Origin: Pseudosulfitobacter pseudonitzschiae
GTDB taxonomy: Bacteria > Pseudomonadota > Alphaproteobacteria > Rhodobacterales > Rhodobacteraceae
Length of the DNA stretch: 64,000 nt
Direction: 5' to 3'
Assembly: GCF_002222635.1 (NCBI RefSeq)
Contig: NZ_CP022415.1
Coordinates: 2,480,001-2,544,000, forward strand
The first letter of the stretch is position 1; every line of letters starts with the position of its first letter. The notes beneath the pieces are model-generated. The model ran no database searches and was not told the DNA's origin. It saw only the letters and a list, made by a program, of their open reading frames with translations. Both the position numbers and the translations under genes were made by a program. Below are positions 52,469 through 62,179 of the stretch, piece by piece.

Positions 52469-53632
52469 TCAGATGGGAATGGCGGCGCGTATCCGTTCGA
52501 CAGATTTCATCACGTGGTCCATCCAGCCCTGATCGGTGGGTGTGTCTTCGGATGAGAACCACGCGATGGACAGCTCGCGTGCCGGATCGACAAACAGGAA
52601 CTGGCCATGAATGCCCAGCCCGTGGATCAGCGGCGCGTCACCGGGGTGAACGTACCATTTCGCACGGTAGTGCATTTGCTGGTTTTCGAACTTGTCGTGA
52701 AAGTCGCCGCGCAGCCACGCCGCGTTGTCGCCGTTGGTGACGATGTCTTCGATCCAGCCCTTGGGAATGATCTGCACACCGTCGCGGGCACCTTCCTCGA
52801 TCATCAATTGCCCCACCAGCGCCAGATCGCGCGCCGTCAGGCACATGCCCCCTGCCCCGCGCGCCGCACCAATGCGGTCAACCGTGATATAGCCGGACGT
52901 TTCGGCCCCCATCGGCGCAAACAGCCGTTGCGAGACCAGATCGGCAAAGCGGACGCCCGTGGCGCGTTCCATCAACCACACCAGCAGGTCGGTTACAGGC
53001 GAAGCGTAGTAGAATGTTTCGCCATGCGGGCCGGTGCTGTCGGTCAGGCGCTCTTGAAAGCTGCGCAAGTCGCCAGCCACATCGCCCGCCGCCAGCGGGT
53101 TCCAGTTGGCGGCCTTGCGATAATCAACGATCACACCATCCGTGGCCGTATAGTCCTCTTCAAAGAACAGGCCCACCTGCATGTCCAAAGCATGGCGCAC
53201 GGTGGCCCCGGCATAGGCCGTGCCGGAAACCTCGGGCAGGTATTTGGTCAGCAGGTCACCCATCGCCACTTCGCCACGTTCAACGAGAGTTCCCATGACC
53301 AAACCCAGCACCGATTTCGACACCGACATCAGAATATGCGGGTCAAAGCGGGTCATGCCGTTGCGATAGCTTTCGTGAACAACCTTGCCTTTGTGCAGGA
53401 CCACCAGCGCGTCGTTCGCCATGCCATTTATCGCCGCGTCCAAATCGGCCGCAGACAGATCGGTGTCGCCCTCGGGCAGCACCCGCACGTTGGCCGGATC
53501 ATTGCGGATTTCGGCGGATGGCACGACCTCGCGCACATGGTGAAATGCCCATGCGTTGAATGGCTGGGTGCGCCAGTTGGCCAGCGTGGCGCGGTCTTCT
53601 GGGGCGGGCGGGAAACCTTGCATCAGGGGCAT
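52469..53632 (-). CDS. serine hydrolase of the beta-lactamase family
   Basis: This 387-residue protein with the penicillin-binding fold has the catalytic SVSK motif (Ser-x-x-Lys, near residue 105), YASP as the second motif and HGLGIHG as the third. It has no signal peptide, so it is probably cytosolic. Members of this group are usually esterases. AAGG lies 8 bases before the ATG. It is between uvrC and pgsA on the same strand. Confidence 0.85.
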   Translation of the reverse strand: MPLMQGFPPAPEDRATLANWRTQPFNAWAFHHVREVVPSAEIRNDPANVRVLPEGDTDLSAADLDAAINGMANDALVVLHKGKVVHESYRNGMTRFDPHILMSVSKSVLGLVMGTLVERGEVAMGDLLTKYLPEVSGTAYAGATVRHALDMQVGLFFEEDYTATDGVIVDYRKAANWNPLAAGDVAGDLRSFQERLTDSTGPHGETFYYASPVTDLLVWLMERATGVRFADLVSQRLFAPMGAETSGYITVDRIGAARGAGGMCLTARDLALVGQLMIEEGARDGVQIIPKGWIEDIVTNGDNAAWLRGDFHDKFENQQMHYRAKWYVHPGDAPLIHGLGIHGQFLFVDPARELSIAWFSSEDTPTDQGWMDHVMKSVERIRAAIPI

Positions 53633-53742
53633 ATCTGGACCTTTTGTTATTCAGCAGCAGGGTCGGAGGAATACGCGGCAGAGGCAAGATGCAAATGCCG
53701 CTCAAGCGGCTGATTTACACCGCGTTCCTTCGGCTCAGGCCC

Positions 53743-55617
53743 CTATCCTGTCTGGAAATAGTCATAGATCTTTTGCGCCAGCGCCGCCGAGACGCCATCA
53801 ACAGCCTTGAGATCGGCCAGATTGGCCCGCCCCACTGCCTTGGCAGAGCCGAAATGCGCCAACAACGCACGCTTGCGGGCTGCACCTACGCCGGGCACAT
53901 CGTCCAGCGGCGTGGCGCCCACAGCCTTGGAGCGCTTTGCGCGGTGGGTGCCGATGGCAAAACGGTGCGCCTCGTCGCGCATCCGCTGGACGAAGTATAA
54001 CACCGGATCATTGTGGCGCAGCGCCTTGACCGTTTTGCCGGTGCGGTGGAATTCTTCCTTGCCCGCGTCGCGGTCCAACCCTTTGGCAACGCCCACCATC
54101 GGAATATCGCCCACGCCGTGGTCTTCCATGATCTCTCGCACGGCACTGACCTGCCCCGCGCCGCCGTCGATCAACAGCAGGTCGGGCCACATGCCGCGCG
54201 TGCGGTCCGGGTCTTCCTTCAACAAACGTTTGAATCGACGGTTCAACACCTCTTTCATCATACCAAAGTCATCGCCGGGCGTCAGTTCATCGCCGCGAAT
54301 GTTGAATTTGCGGTACTGGTTTTTCATAAACCCGTCGGGGCCTGCGACGATCATCGCGCCCACTGCATGTGCGCCCTGAATGTGGCTGTTGTCGTAAACC
54401 TCGACACGCGCGGGGGTTTTCGGCAAATCGAATGCATCTGCCACCCCTTGTAACAGACGTGTCTGCGTCGCGGTTTCGGCCATCTTGCGTGCCAGACTTT
54501 CGCGGGCGTTGCGCAGGGCGCTATCGATCAGTTCAGCCTTTTCGCCGCGCTGGGGCACCAGCAATTCAACCTTACGGCCCAATTTCTGCGTCAACGCGTC
54601 GGCCATAAGGTCGGGGTTCTCGACCTGATTGGACAAGATCAACTGGCGCGGCGGTTCGCGGGTATCATAGAATTGCCCGACAAAGGCTTCCAGCACTTCG
54701 GCCGCGTCCACATCTGCCCCCACACGCGGGTAATAGTCGTGGTTGCCCCAGTTCTGCCCCGCACGAATAAAGAACACCTGAACGCAGGCTTGCCCGTTTT
54801 CCAGATGCAGGGCGATGATGTCCGCCTCGTCGACGTTTTTGGGATTGATGCCCTGCGCCGTCTGCACCTGCGTCAGCGCCTTGATCCGGTCTCGCAGGGC
54901 CGCGGCGCGCTCGAACTCCATATTCTCGGAAGCCTGCGCCATCTCGCGCCCTAACCGGGCCTGAATATCGGTGGACTTGCCAGACAGAAACTTTTCGGCG
55001 TCCTGCACGGTCTGTTGATAGTCCTCAGGGCTGATTTTGCCCACACAGGGCGCGCTGCACCGCTTGATCTGATACTGCAAACAGGGGCGTGAGCGACTTT
55101 CGAACATGGAATTGGAACAGTCGCGCAGCAAAAACACCCGCTGCAACTGGTTCAGCGTACGGTTCACGGCACCGGCACTGGCAAAGGGGCCATAATAGGC
55201 ACCCTTTTCCTTTTTCGCGCCCCGATGTTTTTTGATCTGTGGGTAATCACTGTCAGCAGTGACCAGAATGTTGGGAAAGCTTTTGTCGTCGCGCAGCAGC
55301 ACGTTGAACTTGGGTTTAAGCTGCTTGATCAGGTTCTGTTCCAACAGCAGCGCTTCGGTTTCGGTGCGTGTGGTCAGAAACATCATCGACGCGGTGTTTT
55401 CGATCATCCGCGAAATCCGTGCGCTGTGGCCGGTGGGCCGCGCATAGGACGACACCCGCGCGCGCAGGTTGCGCGCCTTGCCCACATAAAGCACGCGGCT
55501 TTCGCTATCCAGCATCCGGTACACACCGGGCGAGGCGTCAATCGTCTTCAAATAGGCCTGAATAACTTTGTGGCCCTGCTCGGCTTTCGGAGTGGTATCA
55601 TCGCTGTCATGCACCAT
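53743..55617 (-). CDS. uvrC: excinuclease ABC subunit C
   Basis: This 624-residue nuclease makes both incisions in nucleotide excision repair. The GIY-YIG domain (SPGVYRMLDSESRVLYVGKA) is N-terminal. The UVR motif (NMEFERAAALRDRIKAL) is in the middle, then the RNase H-like endonuclease domain (YDNSHIQGAHAVGAM; LLIDGGAGQV) and a C-terminal helix-hairpin-helix pair. The start at 55617 is supported by the typical N-terminal length; no strong ribosome binding site is seen. A 334-base gap lies upstream. Confidence 0.95.
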   Translation of the reverse strand: MVHDSDDTTPKAEQGHKVIQAYLKTIDASPGVYRMLDSESRVLYVGKARNLRARVSSYARPTGHSARISRMIENTASMMFLTTRTETEALLLEQNLIKQLKPKFNVLLRDDKSFPNILVTADSDYPQIKKHRGAKKEKGAYYGPFASAGAVNRTLNQLQRVFLLRDCSNSMFESRSRPCLQYQIKRCSAPCVGKISPEDYQQTVQDAEKFLSGKSTDIQARLGREMAQASENMEFERAAALRDRIKALTQVQTAQGINPKNVDEADIIALHLENGQACVQVFFIRAGQNWGNHDYYPRVGADVDAAEVLEAFVGQFYDTREPPRQLILSNQVENPDLMADALTQKLGRKVELLVPQRGEKAELIDSALRNARESLARKMAETATQTRLLQGVADAFDLPKTPARVEVYDNSHIQGAHAVGAMIVAGPDGFMKNQYRKFNIRGDELTPGDDFGMMKEVLNRRFKRLLKEDPDRTRGMWPDLLLIDGGAGQVSAVREIMEDHGVGDIPMVGVAKGLDRDAGKEEFHRTGKTVKALRHNDPVLYFVQRMRDEAHRFAIGTHRAKRSKAVGATPLDDVPGVGAARKRALLAHFGSAKAVGRANLADLKAVDGVSAALAQKIYDYFQTG

Positions 55618-55951
55618 GTTCAGATCGAATCCCCCAAGGGGTTGGCTGCAACAGAAGTGAAGCACCCCACAAGCATTTTGATGTCCACCGTTTCTGTGGA
55701 TAAGTCTTTGGACAACTTTCCGACTGCGTGGATTTTCCGTTGAATTTGGCAGGCTTCCTTGGATTGCTCATTTTTTAGGCACACGCTGACATCGTTGTTT
55801 TTAAATGAAACTTCCCCAATCACCCGACAAACCTCTGAAAACACACACCTTTTCTTAACAGTTTTGTGACAAAGCCTAACGCAGTGCAAAACTTTTGCGG
55901 CGGCCTCTTTGTCTCGGGGTTGCAAGGCTGCGCAACTGTACCCGATTCGTG
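55618..55951. other. AT-rich intergenic region upstream of uvrC with DnaA-box-like motifs
   Basis: This gap is visibly richer in A and T than its surroundings. It holds a perfect DnaA box (TTATCCACA on the minus strand, 55695-55703) and three weaker relatives at 55681-55689, 55707-55715 and 55727-55735. T- and A-rich stretches lie at 55767-55813. Both flanking genes read leftward, so it must also carry the uvrC promoter. An open frame crosses it on the minus strand but has no start signal and unlike composition, so I do not call a gene. Confidence 0.55.
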
Positions 55952-56731
55952 TCATTCCACACCTTGAACGTCCGGTGTGTGCCACGCCAGATGCTGTCCG
56001 CCATCCACGCACAGCAACTGACCTGTAATGGCAGGAGCATCCAGAAAATAGCCCAAAGCCGCCGTAACGTCCGTGGGATTGGCCCCACGCCCCAGTATCG
56101 TCGCCGCCCTCTGCGCGGCAAAATGTGCGTCGCTTTGCCGTGCCCCCTGAAGGGTCGGACCGGGGCCGATGGCATTGACGCGGATCGCTGGCGCCAATGC
56201 GCGCGCCGTGGTTTGGGTCAGCGCCCACAGACCCATCTTGGCCAGCGTATAGGTCATGAATTCCGGCGTCAGTTTGCGCACCCGCTGATCGACCATATTC
56301 ACGATCAACCCCGTGGCGACAGGTTCGCCGTTCTCGTCGGTGTCGGCCTGCAACCCTTGGGCCGCCATCCGCTGTGTCAGCAGAAAAGGCGCGCGCAGGT
56401 TGCTGCCCATATGCTTGTCCCAATGGTCGCGGGTGGCGGAATGGATGGTGTCATATTCAAAGATCGAGGCGTTGTTGACCAGACAGGTAATCGGCCCGCC
56501 CAGCCCCTCGACCGCCTGCCCGAACAGCGTCTGGGTGGCGTCCTCGTCCAGCAGATCGGCCTGTATGGACAGGGCATTGCGGCCCATATCCCTGATCAGA
56601 CCCACGACCTCCTCCGCGCCTTCGGATGTGGTTGCGTAATGCACCGCAACGTCATGACCTCGCCCGGCAAGGTAAAGCGCCATTGCGCGGCCAAGACGAT
56701 GGCCGGCACCGGTGACAAGGCTGCGGGTCAT
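55952..56731 (-). CDS. short-chain dehydrogenase, pteridine reductase-like
   Basis: This 259-residue SDR has TGAGHRLGRAMA for cofactor binding, VNNASIFEYD, and a YTLAK active site in the order S-Y-K with VNMVDQ where the serine usually stands. VNAIGPGPTL, LGRGANPTDV and LLCVDGGQHL follow. The MVDQR and GPGPT features resemble the FolM/PTR1-type pteridine reductases. AAAGGA precedes the ATG. It lies between the CaCA exchanger and the uvrC gap. The substrate is inferred. Confidence 0.8.
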   Translation of the reverse strand: MTRSLVTGAGHRLGRAMALYLAGRGHDVAVHYATTSEGAEEVVGLIRDMGRNALSIQADLLDEDATQTLFGQAVEGLGGPITCLVNNASIFEYDTIHSATRDHWDKHMGSNLRAPFLLTQRMAAQGLQADTDENGEPVATGLIVNMVDQRVRKLTPEFMTYTLAKMGLWALTQTTARALAPAIRVNAIGPGPTLQGARQSDAHFAAQRAATILGRGANPTDVTAALGYFLDAPAITGQLLCVDGGQHLAWHTPDVQGVE

Positions 56732-56750
56732 GGGCGATCCTTTCGGGGCG

Positions 56751-57749
56751 TCAGATGCAGAACAATACGACCAACACATAGGCCACGTACAGCACGGTCA
56801 AGATCACACCCCATATCCGCGTGATGTCACGCCCGAAATATACAAAGGGCAGCAGCAACAGCGCAGACGCCAGCATGACCCAAAAATCGAACGTCAAGAA
56901 TTGCGGATCAACAGGAATGGGGCCAACCATCGTGGCCACGCCGATGATGCCCAGCAGGTTGAACATATTCGACCCGATCACATTGCCCAGCGCCACATCT
57001 GCCTGACGACGCAGGGCCGCCATCACCGTGGTGGCCAGTTCAGGCAGCGACGTGCCCACAGCCACCAGCGTCAGACCGATCACCGTATCGCTGACCCCAT
57101 AGGTTTCAGCGATCAGTGTCGCATTGGTCACCAGCAGTTCCGCCCCCAACGGCAAGCCCACCAGACCAGCGACGAGATAGGCCAGAATGCGCCACATTTT
57201 CATGTCGGGGTCTGCACCTTCGATTTCTTCGGTGCAGAAGTCCTGGTCTTCGGCAGCTGCGGCAACGGCGGCGGCGCGTTCGGCTTTGCCTGCACGACGA
57301 TGGCAGCGCGCCTGACGCATGGCGTCGGTCAGCACAAAGGCCAGCATCGCCAGCAGGAGCAGCCCCGAAATCCAGTCATAGACCCCGCGCACGCCCAACC
57401 CGATGAACACCAGCGTGGCCACCAGCATAAAACGAAAGGTTTTGCGGGTATTATGTTCCGACGTGTGCATCGTCGCCAGCAGCGCAGGCAAGCCCAACAC
57501 CAGCAGCACGTTGGCTGTGTTCGACCCCACGACATTGCCCAATGCCAAACTCGGCACACCGTCAAGGATCGCGCGGATCGAAATCAGCAGCTCGGGCGCC
57601 GAAGTGCCAAAAGCCACGATGGTCAGACTGATAATCAGCGCAGGCACGCCAAAGCGCAGGCTAAGGTTAACCGCCCCCTTCACCAACGCATCGCCTGCCA
57701 GCAACAAAATCACGAGCCCAAGGCCCGACAGAATCCACGGCAAGATCAT
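56751..57749 (-). CDS. CaCA-family sodium/calcium exchanger
   Basis: This 332-residue antiporter has about ten helices and the two inverted alpha repeats: AFGTSAPELLISI with NVVGSNTANVLLVLG, and AVGTSLPELATTV with NVIGSNMFNLLGIIG. A charged cytosolic loop joins the halves (RRAGKAERAAAVAAAAEDQD). It resembles E. coli YrbG. The ATG at 57749 is preferred over an adjacent TTG. It starts 3 bases after the zinc-ribbon gene stop. Confidence 0.9.
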   Translation of the reverse strand: MILPWILSGLGLVILLLAGDALVKGAVNLSLRFGVPALIISLTIVAFGTSAPELLISIRAILDGVPSLALGNVVGSNTANVLLVLGLPALLATMHTSEHNTRKTFRFMLVATLVFIGLGVRGVYDWISGLLLLAMLAFVLTDAMRQARCHRRAGKAERAAAVAAAAEDQDFCTEEIEGADPDMKMWRILAYLVAGLVGLPLGAELLVTNATLIAETYGVSDTVIGLTLVAVGTSLPELATTVMAALRRQADVALGNVIGSNMFNLLGIIGVATMVGPIPVDPQFLTFDFWVMLASALLLLPFVYFGRDITRIWGVILTVLYVAYVLVVLFCI

Positions 57750-57752
57750 CAA

Positions 57753-57917
57753 TCAGCCTTTTTTACGACAGGGACAGGGAGATGTGCCAATGCGGTGGCG
57801 GCCACAGCGGGTGCATTTGGACTGGGTGAACCGTTTGCCACCCAACCAGTGCATTTTTCCGAAAAAGCCCAGTACCGCAATAAAGACAAAAAACAGAACT
57901 ATGATCTTGAGCAGCAT
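57753..57917 (-). CDS. 54-residue membrane protein with C-terminal zinc ribbon
   Basis: This short gene encodes an N-terminal membrane helix (LLKIIVLFFVFIAVLGFFG), a basic linker (KMHWLGGKRFTQSK) and a cysteine-rich tail: CTRC at 35-38 and CPC at 48-50, which can bind zinc. It lies 3 bases after the S49 peptidase stop and 3 bases before the exchanger, so the three are one operon. Codon use fits its neighbours. I know no function. Its position suggests it serves one of the two membrane-linked neighbours. Confidence 0.8.
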   Translation of the reverse strand: MLLKIIVLFFVFIAVLGFFGKMHWLGGKRFTQSKCTRCGRHRIGTSPCPCRKKG

Positions 57918-57920
57918 GGA

Positions 57921-58718
57921 TTACAGCCCGAACCGGGAATAGGCGGCGCGTTCTTCGATCATATGGCCCGCATCTTCGACCACCTGCGCGCCAAAGCGCG
58001 ACCAGAACGGGCGGCGCACGCCGTAACGGCGCAAGCGAACCTTGTCACCGAAACGCTCTTTGAGAACCGGTTTCAGATGGCCGATGCCGTCGATCAGGCC
58101 CAACTCGGTGGCGCGTTTGGCCAGCCAGACTTCGCCGGTGAACAGTTCTTCGGTGCTGTCCAGTTTGGACCCGCGCCGCGCGGTCACGTGGTCGATAAAA
58201 TTGGTGTGGATGTCGTTCAGCAGCCGGTCCAGCCTTGCCACGTCCTCTTCCTTTTCGGGGCGAAATGGGTCGTTCATCGACTTGGATTTACCCGCAGTAT
58301 GTACGCGCCGTTCAATGCCATAGCGGCCGATCAGCTCGTGCAAACCGAACCCTGCCGAGATGACGCCGACGGACCCCACAACCGATGAAGGGTCTGCATA
58401 AATCTCGTCTGCCGCTGCCGCCAGCCAATAGCCACCCGAGGCCGCCACATCTTCGACAAAGGCGATAACCGGAATTTTCTTTTCCTCGGCCAGCCGCCGG
58501 ATGCGCGCCCCGATCAACGAGGATTGCACAGGGCTGCCACCGGGCGAGCTGATTTCCAGCGCGACAGCCACCGGCTTGCCCCGCGAGAACGCTTTTTCAA
58601 GGATCGGTCCAAGGTTGGCGTCATTCAACGTGCCGCGTGTGCCGCCAGCGATCACACCTTGCATGCGGACCACGGCGACGCTCGGGCCGGATTTCATAAA
58701 GGGTACAAAGCGTTTCAT
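57921..58718 (-). CDS. S49-family signal peptide peptidase-like protease
   Basis: This 265-residue serine protease has the SppA/SohB catalytic serine in DVAASGGYWLA (near residue 92-102) and the general-base lysine in TAGKSKSMNDPF. ISSPGGSPVQSS and SVVGSVGVI are further conserved parts. There is no membrane helix, so it is the short single-domain form. It heads an operon with the zinc-ribbon microprotein and the CaCA exchanger. Confidence 0.9.
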   Translation of the reverse strand: MKRFVPFMKSGPSVAVVRMQGVIAGGTRGTLNDANLGPILEKAFSRGKPVAVALEISSPGGSPVQSSLIGARIRRLAEEKKIPVIAFVEDVAASGGYWLAAAADEIYADPSSVVGSVGVISAGFGLHELIGRYGIERRVHTAGKSKSMNDPFRPEKEEDVARLDRLLNDIHTNFIDHVTARRGSKLDSTEELFTGEVWLAKRATELGLIDGIGHLKPVLKERFGDKVRLRRYGVRRPFWSRFGAQVVEDAGHMIEERAAYSRFGL

Positions 58719-58766
58719 ACCGCTGATGTAGACAGCACAGGCGGGGCAAACAAGGCCAAGCGCACT

Positions 58767-59528
58767 TTATTCCCGAATGCGCCAGCCTGTGCGGAAAATC
58801 CAGCCGATCACCAGCAGGCAAAGGGTCGTAAATGCGGCAATCGCCAGCAGGCTGATGCCAATCGGCACGTCGGCGATGCCAAAGAACGCCCAGCGAAAGC
58901 CCGAGATCAGGTAAACCACCGGATTGAACATCGAAATGGCCTGCCAGACGGGGGGCAGCATCGAAATCGAATAGAACGATCCGCCAAGAAAAACCAAGGG
59001 TGTGACGATCAGCAAGGGCACCAGTTGCAACTGTTCAAAATTCTTGGCCCAAATGCCGATGATGAACCCGAACAGCGAAAAGCTGACGCAGGTCAGCACC
59101 AGAAACAGCACCATCGCACCGGGGTGCAGAATCTGGAGGTCGACAAAGAAAAACGCGGTGATCAGGATGATCGTGCCGATAAACATCGCCTTGGTCGCCG
59201 CTGCCCCCACATAGCCCAGAACAATTTCCAGAAAATTCACGGGCGCCGACAGCAATTCATAGATTGTGCCGATGAACTTGGGGAAATAGATGCCGAATGA
59301 CCCGTTCGAGATGCCTTGGGTCATCACCGACAGCATGATCAGCCCCGGCACGATGAACGCGGCATAACTGACACCTTCGACTTCGTTGATACGGCTGCCG
59401 ATCGCGGCGCCGAAAACGACGAAATACAGCGATGTCGACAGCACCGGCGAGATAAGAGATTGCAGGAACGTGCGGAAAAACCGCGTCATTTCAAAAACGT
59501 AGATCGACTTGATTGCTGTCCAGTTCAT
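58767..59528 (-). CDS. ABC-2 type exporter permease, YadH-like
   Basis: This 253-residue permease has six helices. It starts [20 protein letters not shown], followed by [20 protein letters not shown], the [15 protein letters not shown] motif and [22 protein letters not shown] (read in parts). The pattern resembles E. coli YadH. Its start overlaps the ATPase stop by four bases. The substrate is unknown. Confidence 0.9.
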   Translation of the reverse strand: MNWTAIKSIYVFEMTRFFRTFLQSLISPVLSTSLYFVVFGAAIGSRINEVEGVSYAAFIVPGLIMLSVMTQGISNGSFGIYFPKFIGTIYELLSAPVNFLEIVLGYVGAAATKAMFIGTIILITAFFFVDLQILHPGAMVLFLVLTCVSFSLFGFIIGIWAKNFEQLQLVPLLIVTPLVFLGGSFYSISMLPPVWQAISMFNPVVYLISGFRWAFFGIADVPIGISLLAIAAFTTLCLLVIGWIFRTGWRIRE

Positions 59529-60454
59529 GCCGCATCCTCTTTGACCAGAGTCACAAAAATATCTTCAAGCGAGGATTGCCGCGTGACCACATCACGCAGC
59601 ACCAGTCCTTCGGCGGCCACATCGCTAAGCAGATTGGTGATGCCCGTGCGTTCGGCACGGGTGTCGTAGGTGTAAATCAGGCAGGAACCATCCGGCCCAA
59701 GGCGCAGCGCGTCCGACTTCAGGCTTGCGGGCAGTGCATCCAACGGTGCGCTCAGTTGCACTTCCAGCTCTTTCTTACCCATGCGCTGCATCAGCGCGTC
59801 CTTGTCCTCGACCAACAGAATCTCGCCCTTGGCAATCACACCGATGCGGTCGGCGATGGCTTCGGCTTCTTCGATGTAGTGGGTGGTCAGAATAATGGTC
59901 ACCCCGTCGGCCTTCAGATCGGCCACGATGTCCCACATGTCCTTGCGCAGCTCGACATCCACACCGGCGGTCGGTTCATCTAGAAACAGCACGCGCGGCT
60001 CGTGGGCCAGTGCCTTGGCGATCAGCACGCGGCGTTTCATGCCGCCCGACAGTTCCTTGATCTGGTTGTTACGCTTGTCCCACAAAGACAGACGTTTCAG
60101 GATGTTTTCGATCAGCGCTTCGTCGCTGCGCTTGCCGAACAGACCCCGCGAAAAGCGCACAGTGCTGATGACCCGTTCAAAGGGTTCCAGCGCAACCTCT
60201 TGGGGAACCAGCCCGATCATCGAACGTGTGGCGCGAAAATCTGTGCCGATGTCGTGGCCACCCACCGTCACAGTGCCCGACGTGGGTGTGGCGATGCCGC
60301 ACACCACCGAGATCAACGTGGTCTTGCCAGCGCCGTTCGGGCCCAGCAGTGCAATGATTTCACCCTGTTCGATGGACAGGTTCACGCCTTTCAGCGCTTC
60401 GAACCCGTCGTCATAGGATTTCTTGAGATTGCGGATTTCTAGGATAGTGGACAT
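59525..60454 (-). CDS. ABC exporter ATP-binding protein, YadG-like
   Basis: This 309-residue ATPase has Walker [13 protein letters not shown], the Q-loop [11 protein letters not shown], the signature [15 protein letters not shown], Walker [14 protein letters not shown] and the switch histidine [13 protein letters not shown]-terminal extension follows (DUF4162-like, [11 protein letters not shown]). It pairs with the YadH-like permease to form an exporter. GGAGG lies before the ATG. Confidence 0.92.
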   Translation of the reverse strand: MSTILEIRNLKKSYDDGFEALKGVNLSIEQGEIIALLGPNGAGKTTLISVVCGIATPTSGTVTVGGHDIGTDFRATRSMIGLVPQEVALEPFERVISTVRFSRGLFGKRSDEALIENILKRLSLWDKRNNQIKELSGGMKRRVLIAKALAHEPRVLFLDEPTAGVDVELRKDMWDIVADLKADGVTIILTTHYIEEAEAIADRIGVIAKGEILLVEDKDALMQRMGKKELEVQLSAPLDALPASLKSDALRLGPDGSCLIYTYDTRAERTGITNLLSDVAAEGLVLRDVVTRQSSLEDIFVTLVKEDAA

Positions 60455-60518
60455 GCGGGCCTCCGGCAGCTTCGGAAGATGTATCTAGCTCCTATGCCCG
60501 AACATGACCAGCGCAGCA

Positions 60519-60538
60519 GCGCACAGACACCTGTGCGC
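60519..60538. terminator. possible hairpin between CoxG and ABC genes
   Basis: GCGCACAG and CTGTGCGC form a perfect 8-bp stem with the loop ACAC. No T-run follows on either strand, so termination is uncertain; it could instead be a binding site or stabilising hairpin. Confidence 0.3.
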
Positions 60539-60566
60539 CCGCTGCCTTGTCCATCCGGTGCGGCGG

Positions 60567-61103
60567 TCAGTCCTTGCCGGTCAGCCGACCCAACCAGCCC
60601 TTTTTGGGTTCTTCAGCCTCAGCGCCGGCGTCAGCGTTGTCAACGGGCGCCTCTTCGGGTGCGGGGCCTTCGACCGCGGCCTTGAAGTTGTCAAAAAACT
60701 GGTCGGCCATCTTTTTGGCAAAGCCGTCGATGATCCGGCTGCCCAGCTGCGCCAGCTTGCCACCGACCTTGGCCTCGACGTCATAACTCAGTTCGGTGCC
60801 GCCATCCTTTTCGGTCACACGCACGTCCGCGCCGCCCTTGGCAAAGCCTGCGGCACCGCCTTTGCCTTCGCCGCTGATGGTCAGCGATTGGTTTTCGACC
60901 ATCTCGGACAGGGTCACCTGCCCCTTGAACGTGGCTTTTACAGGGCCGACCTTTTGCACCACGGTCGCTTCAAAGCCTTCTTCGGGCGATCCGGTCACGT
61001 CTTGCGCACCGGGAACGCAGGCCTGCAGTACCTTGGGGTCCAGCAATGCGGCATAAACAGCGGCGGGCGGGGCGTCGATCTGGCGTGTGTCGGTCATTTT
61101 CAT
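60567..61103 (-). CDS. CoxG-like SRPBCC protein
   Basis: This 178-residue protein has a START-like domain starting RQIDAPPAAVYAALLDPKVL, with CVPGAQDV and VGPVKATFKGQVTL, and AQLGSRIIDGFAKKMADQFF at the end. This is the CO-dehydrogenase subunit G (CoxG) family, which can link enzymes to the membrane. The C-terminal tail is acidic and ends EEPKKGWLGRLTGKD. There are no CO dehydrogenase genes here. GGGAG lies before the ATG. Confidence 0.85.
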   Translation of the reverse strand: MKMTDTRQIDAPPAAVYAALLDPKVLQACVPGAQDVTGSPEEGFEATVVQKVGPVKATFKGQVTLSEMVENQSLTISGEGKGGAAGFAKGGADVRVTEKDGGTELSYDVEAKVGGKLAQLGSRIIDGFAKKMADQFFDNFKAAVEGPAPEEAPVDNADAGAEAEEPKKGWLGRLTGKD

Positions 61104-61201
61104 GTGGAAGGCTCCCTCTGGACTATGTTCAGGTCATACCCCAGCGCGTCTGCTGCGCCAAGAGGGGGTGACAGATGCGAAGATCATGCTAGTGCTGATT
61201 T

Positions 61202-62179
61202 ATGACAACCCAGCCCCAGAATCGCGCCAACATCGGCATACTCTTTATCCTGATCGGCATTTTCTGCATTTCGATCAATGATATGCTGATCAAGCAGCTT
61301 TCGGGCGGCTATCCCTTGCACGAGATCGTCTTTGTCCGCTCGGCCATTGGTGTACTGATCACGCTGTTTATTGTACAACTCGAAGGCGGCTGGGGCATTC
61401 TGCGCACCTCGACCCCGTGGTTGCACGCAGTGCGCGGACTGCTGATTGTCATTTCCAATATGTCCTATTTCGTCGCACTGGCGGCGCTGCCGCTGGCCGA
61501 CGCCACGGCGCTGTTTTTCGCGGCACCATTGTTTATCACACTGCTGTCCATTCCGGTTCTGGGCGAAAAGGTCGGGCCCCTGCGCATCGGTGCAGTGATC
61601 GCAGGCTTTGTCGGTGTCGTCATCATGCAGCGCCCTTGGGCCGATGCGGGCGAACTGGATGTGTCGCGGCTGGTGCTGTTGCTGCCCGTCCTGTCGGCGC
61701 TGACCTATGCGTTGAACCAGCTGATGACCCGCAAACTGGGCGTGACCAGCAAGGCCAGCGCCCTGTCGGTCTATATTCAGGTGATGTTCATTCTGGTGTC
61801 GCTGGCGTTTTTCGCCATCGCCGGAGACGGACGCTTTGCCGAAGGATCGACCAACGCCTCGGTGCTGTTTTTGCTGCGCGCATGGATATGGCCCGCATCC
61901 GGTGACATCTGGGCCTTTGTCGGACTGGGGCTGAACTCGGCTGCGGTCGGCTATTGCCTGTCACAAGCCTACCGGATGGCAGACGCGGCGACTGTCGCCC
62001 CGTTCGAATATGTGGGCCTGCCGCTGGCGGTGCTCTGGGGCTGGGCGGTCTTTTCGGAATTGCCGGTGCTTGAGGTCTGGATCGGCATTACGCTGATCCT
62101 GTCGTCGGGGTTGTTCGTGTTCCTGCGCGAACAGAAAAAGGCGCGCATGGTCGCACGCGCCAAGGTCAAGCTGCGCTGA
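61202..62179 (+). CDS. DMT-superfamily (EamA) transporter
   Basis: This 325-residue protein has ten helices in two EamA repeats. GIFCISINDMLIKQL opens the first and VLSALTYALNQLMTRKLG the second. SYFVALAALPLADATALFFA and AYRMADAATVAPFEYVGLPLA (read in parts) are the typical DMT segments. It probably exports a small metabolite. It converges with the MDR gene, with a 14-base overlap of coding ends, and is divergent from the CoxG gene. Confidence 0.88.
   Translation: MTTQPQNRANIGILFILIGIFCISINDMLIKQLSGGYPLHEIVFVRSAIGVLITLFIVQLEGGWGILRTSTPWLHAVRGLLIVISNMSYFVALAALPLADATALFFAAPLFITLLSIPVLGEKVGPLRIGAVIAGFVGVVIMQRPWADAGELDVSRLVLLLPVLSALTYALNQLMTRKLGVTSKASALSVYIQVMFILVSLAFFAIAGDGRFAEGSTNASVLFLLRAWIWPASGDIWAFVGLGLNSAAVGYCLSQAYRMADAATVAPFEYVGLPLAVLWGWAVFSELPVLEVWIGITLILSSGLFVFLREQKKARMVARAKVKLR

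Noticed and set aside
55620-55960. Continuation of a minus-strand open frame across the uvrC upstream gap
   Set aside because: Its Cys/Lys-rich translation matches nothing I know, has no ribosome binding site, and comes from AT-rich DNA unlike coding sequence here.
56712-58388. 558-codon open frame on the + strand
   Set aside because: It is antisense to the CaCA exchanger, the zinc-ribbon gene and the S49 protease, and its translation is His/Gln/Arg-rich as expected for the complement of GC-rich coding DNA.
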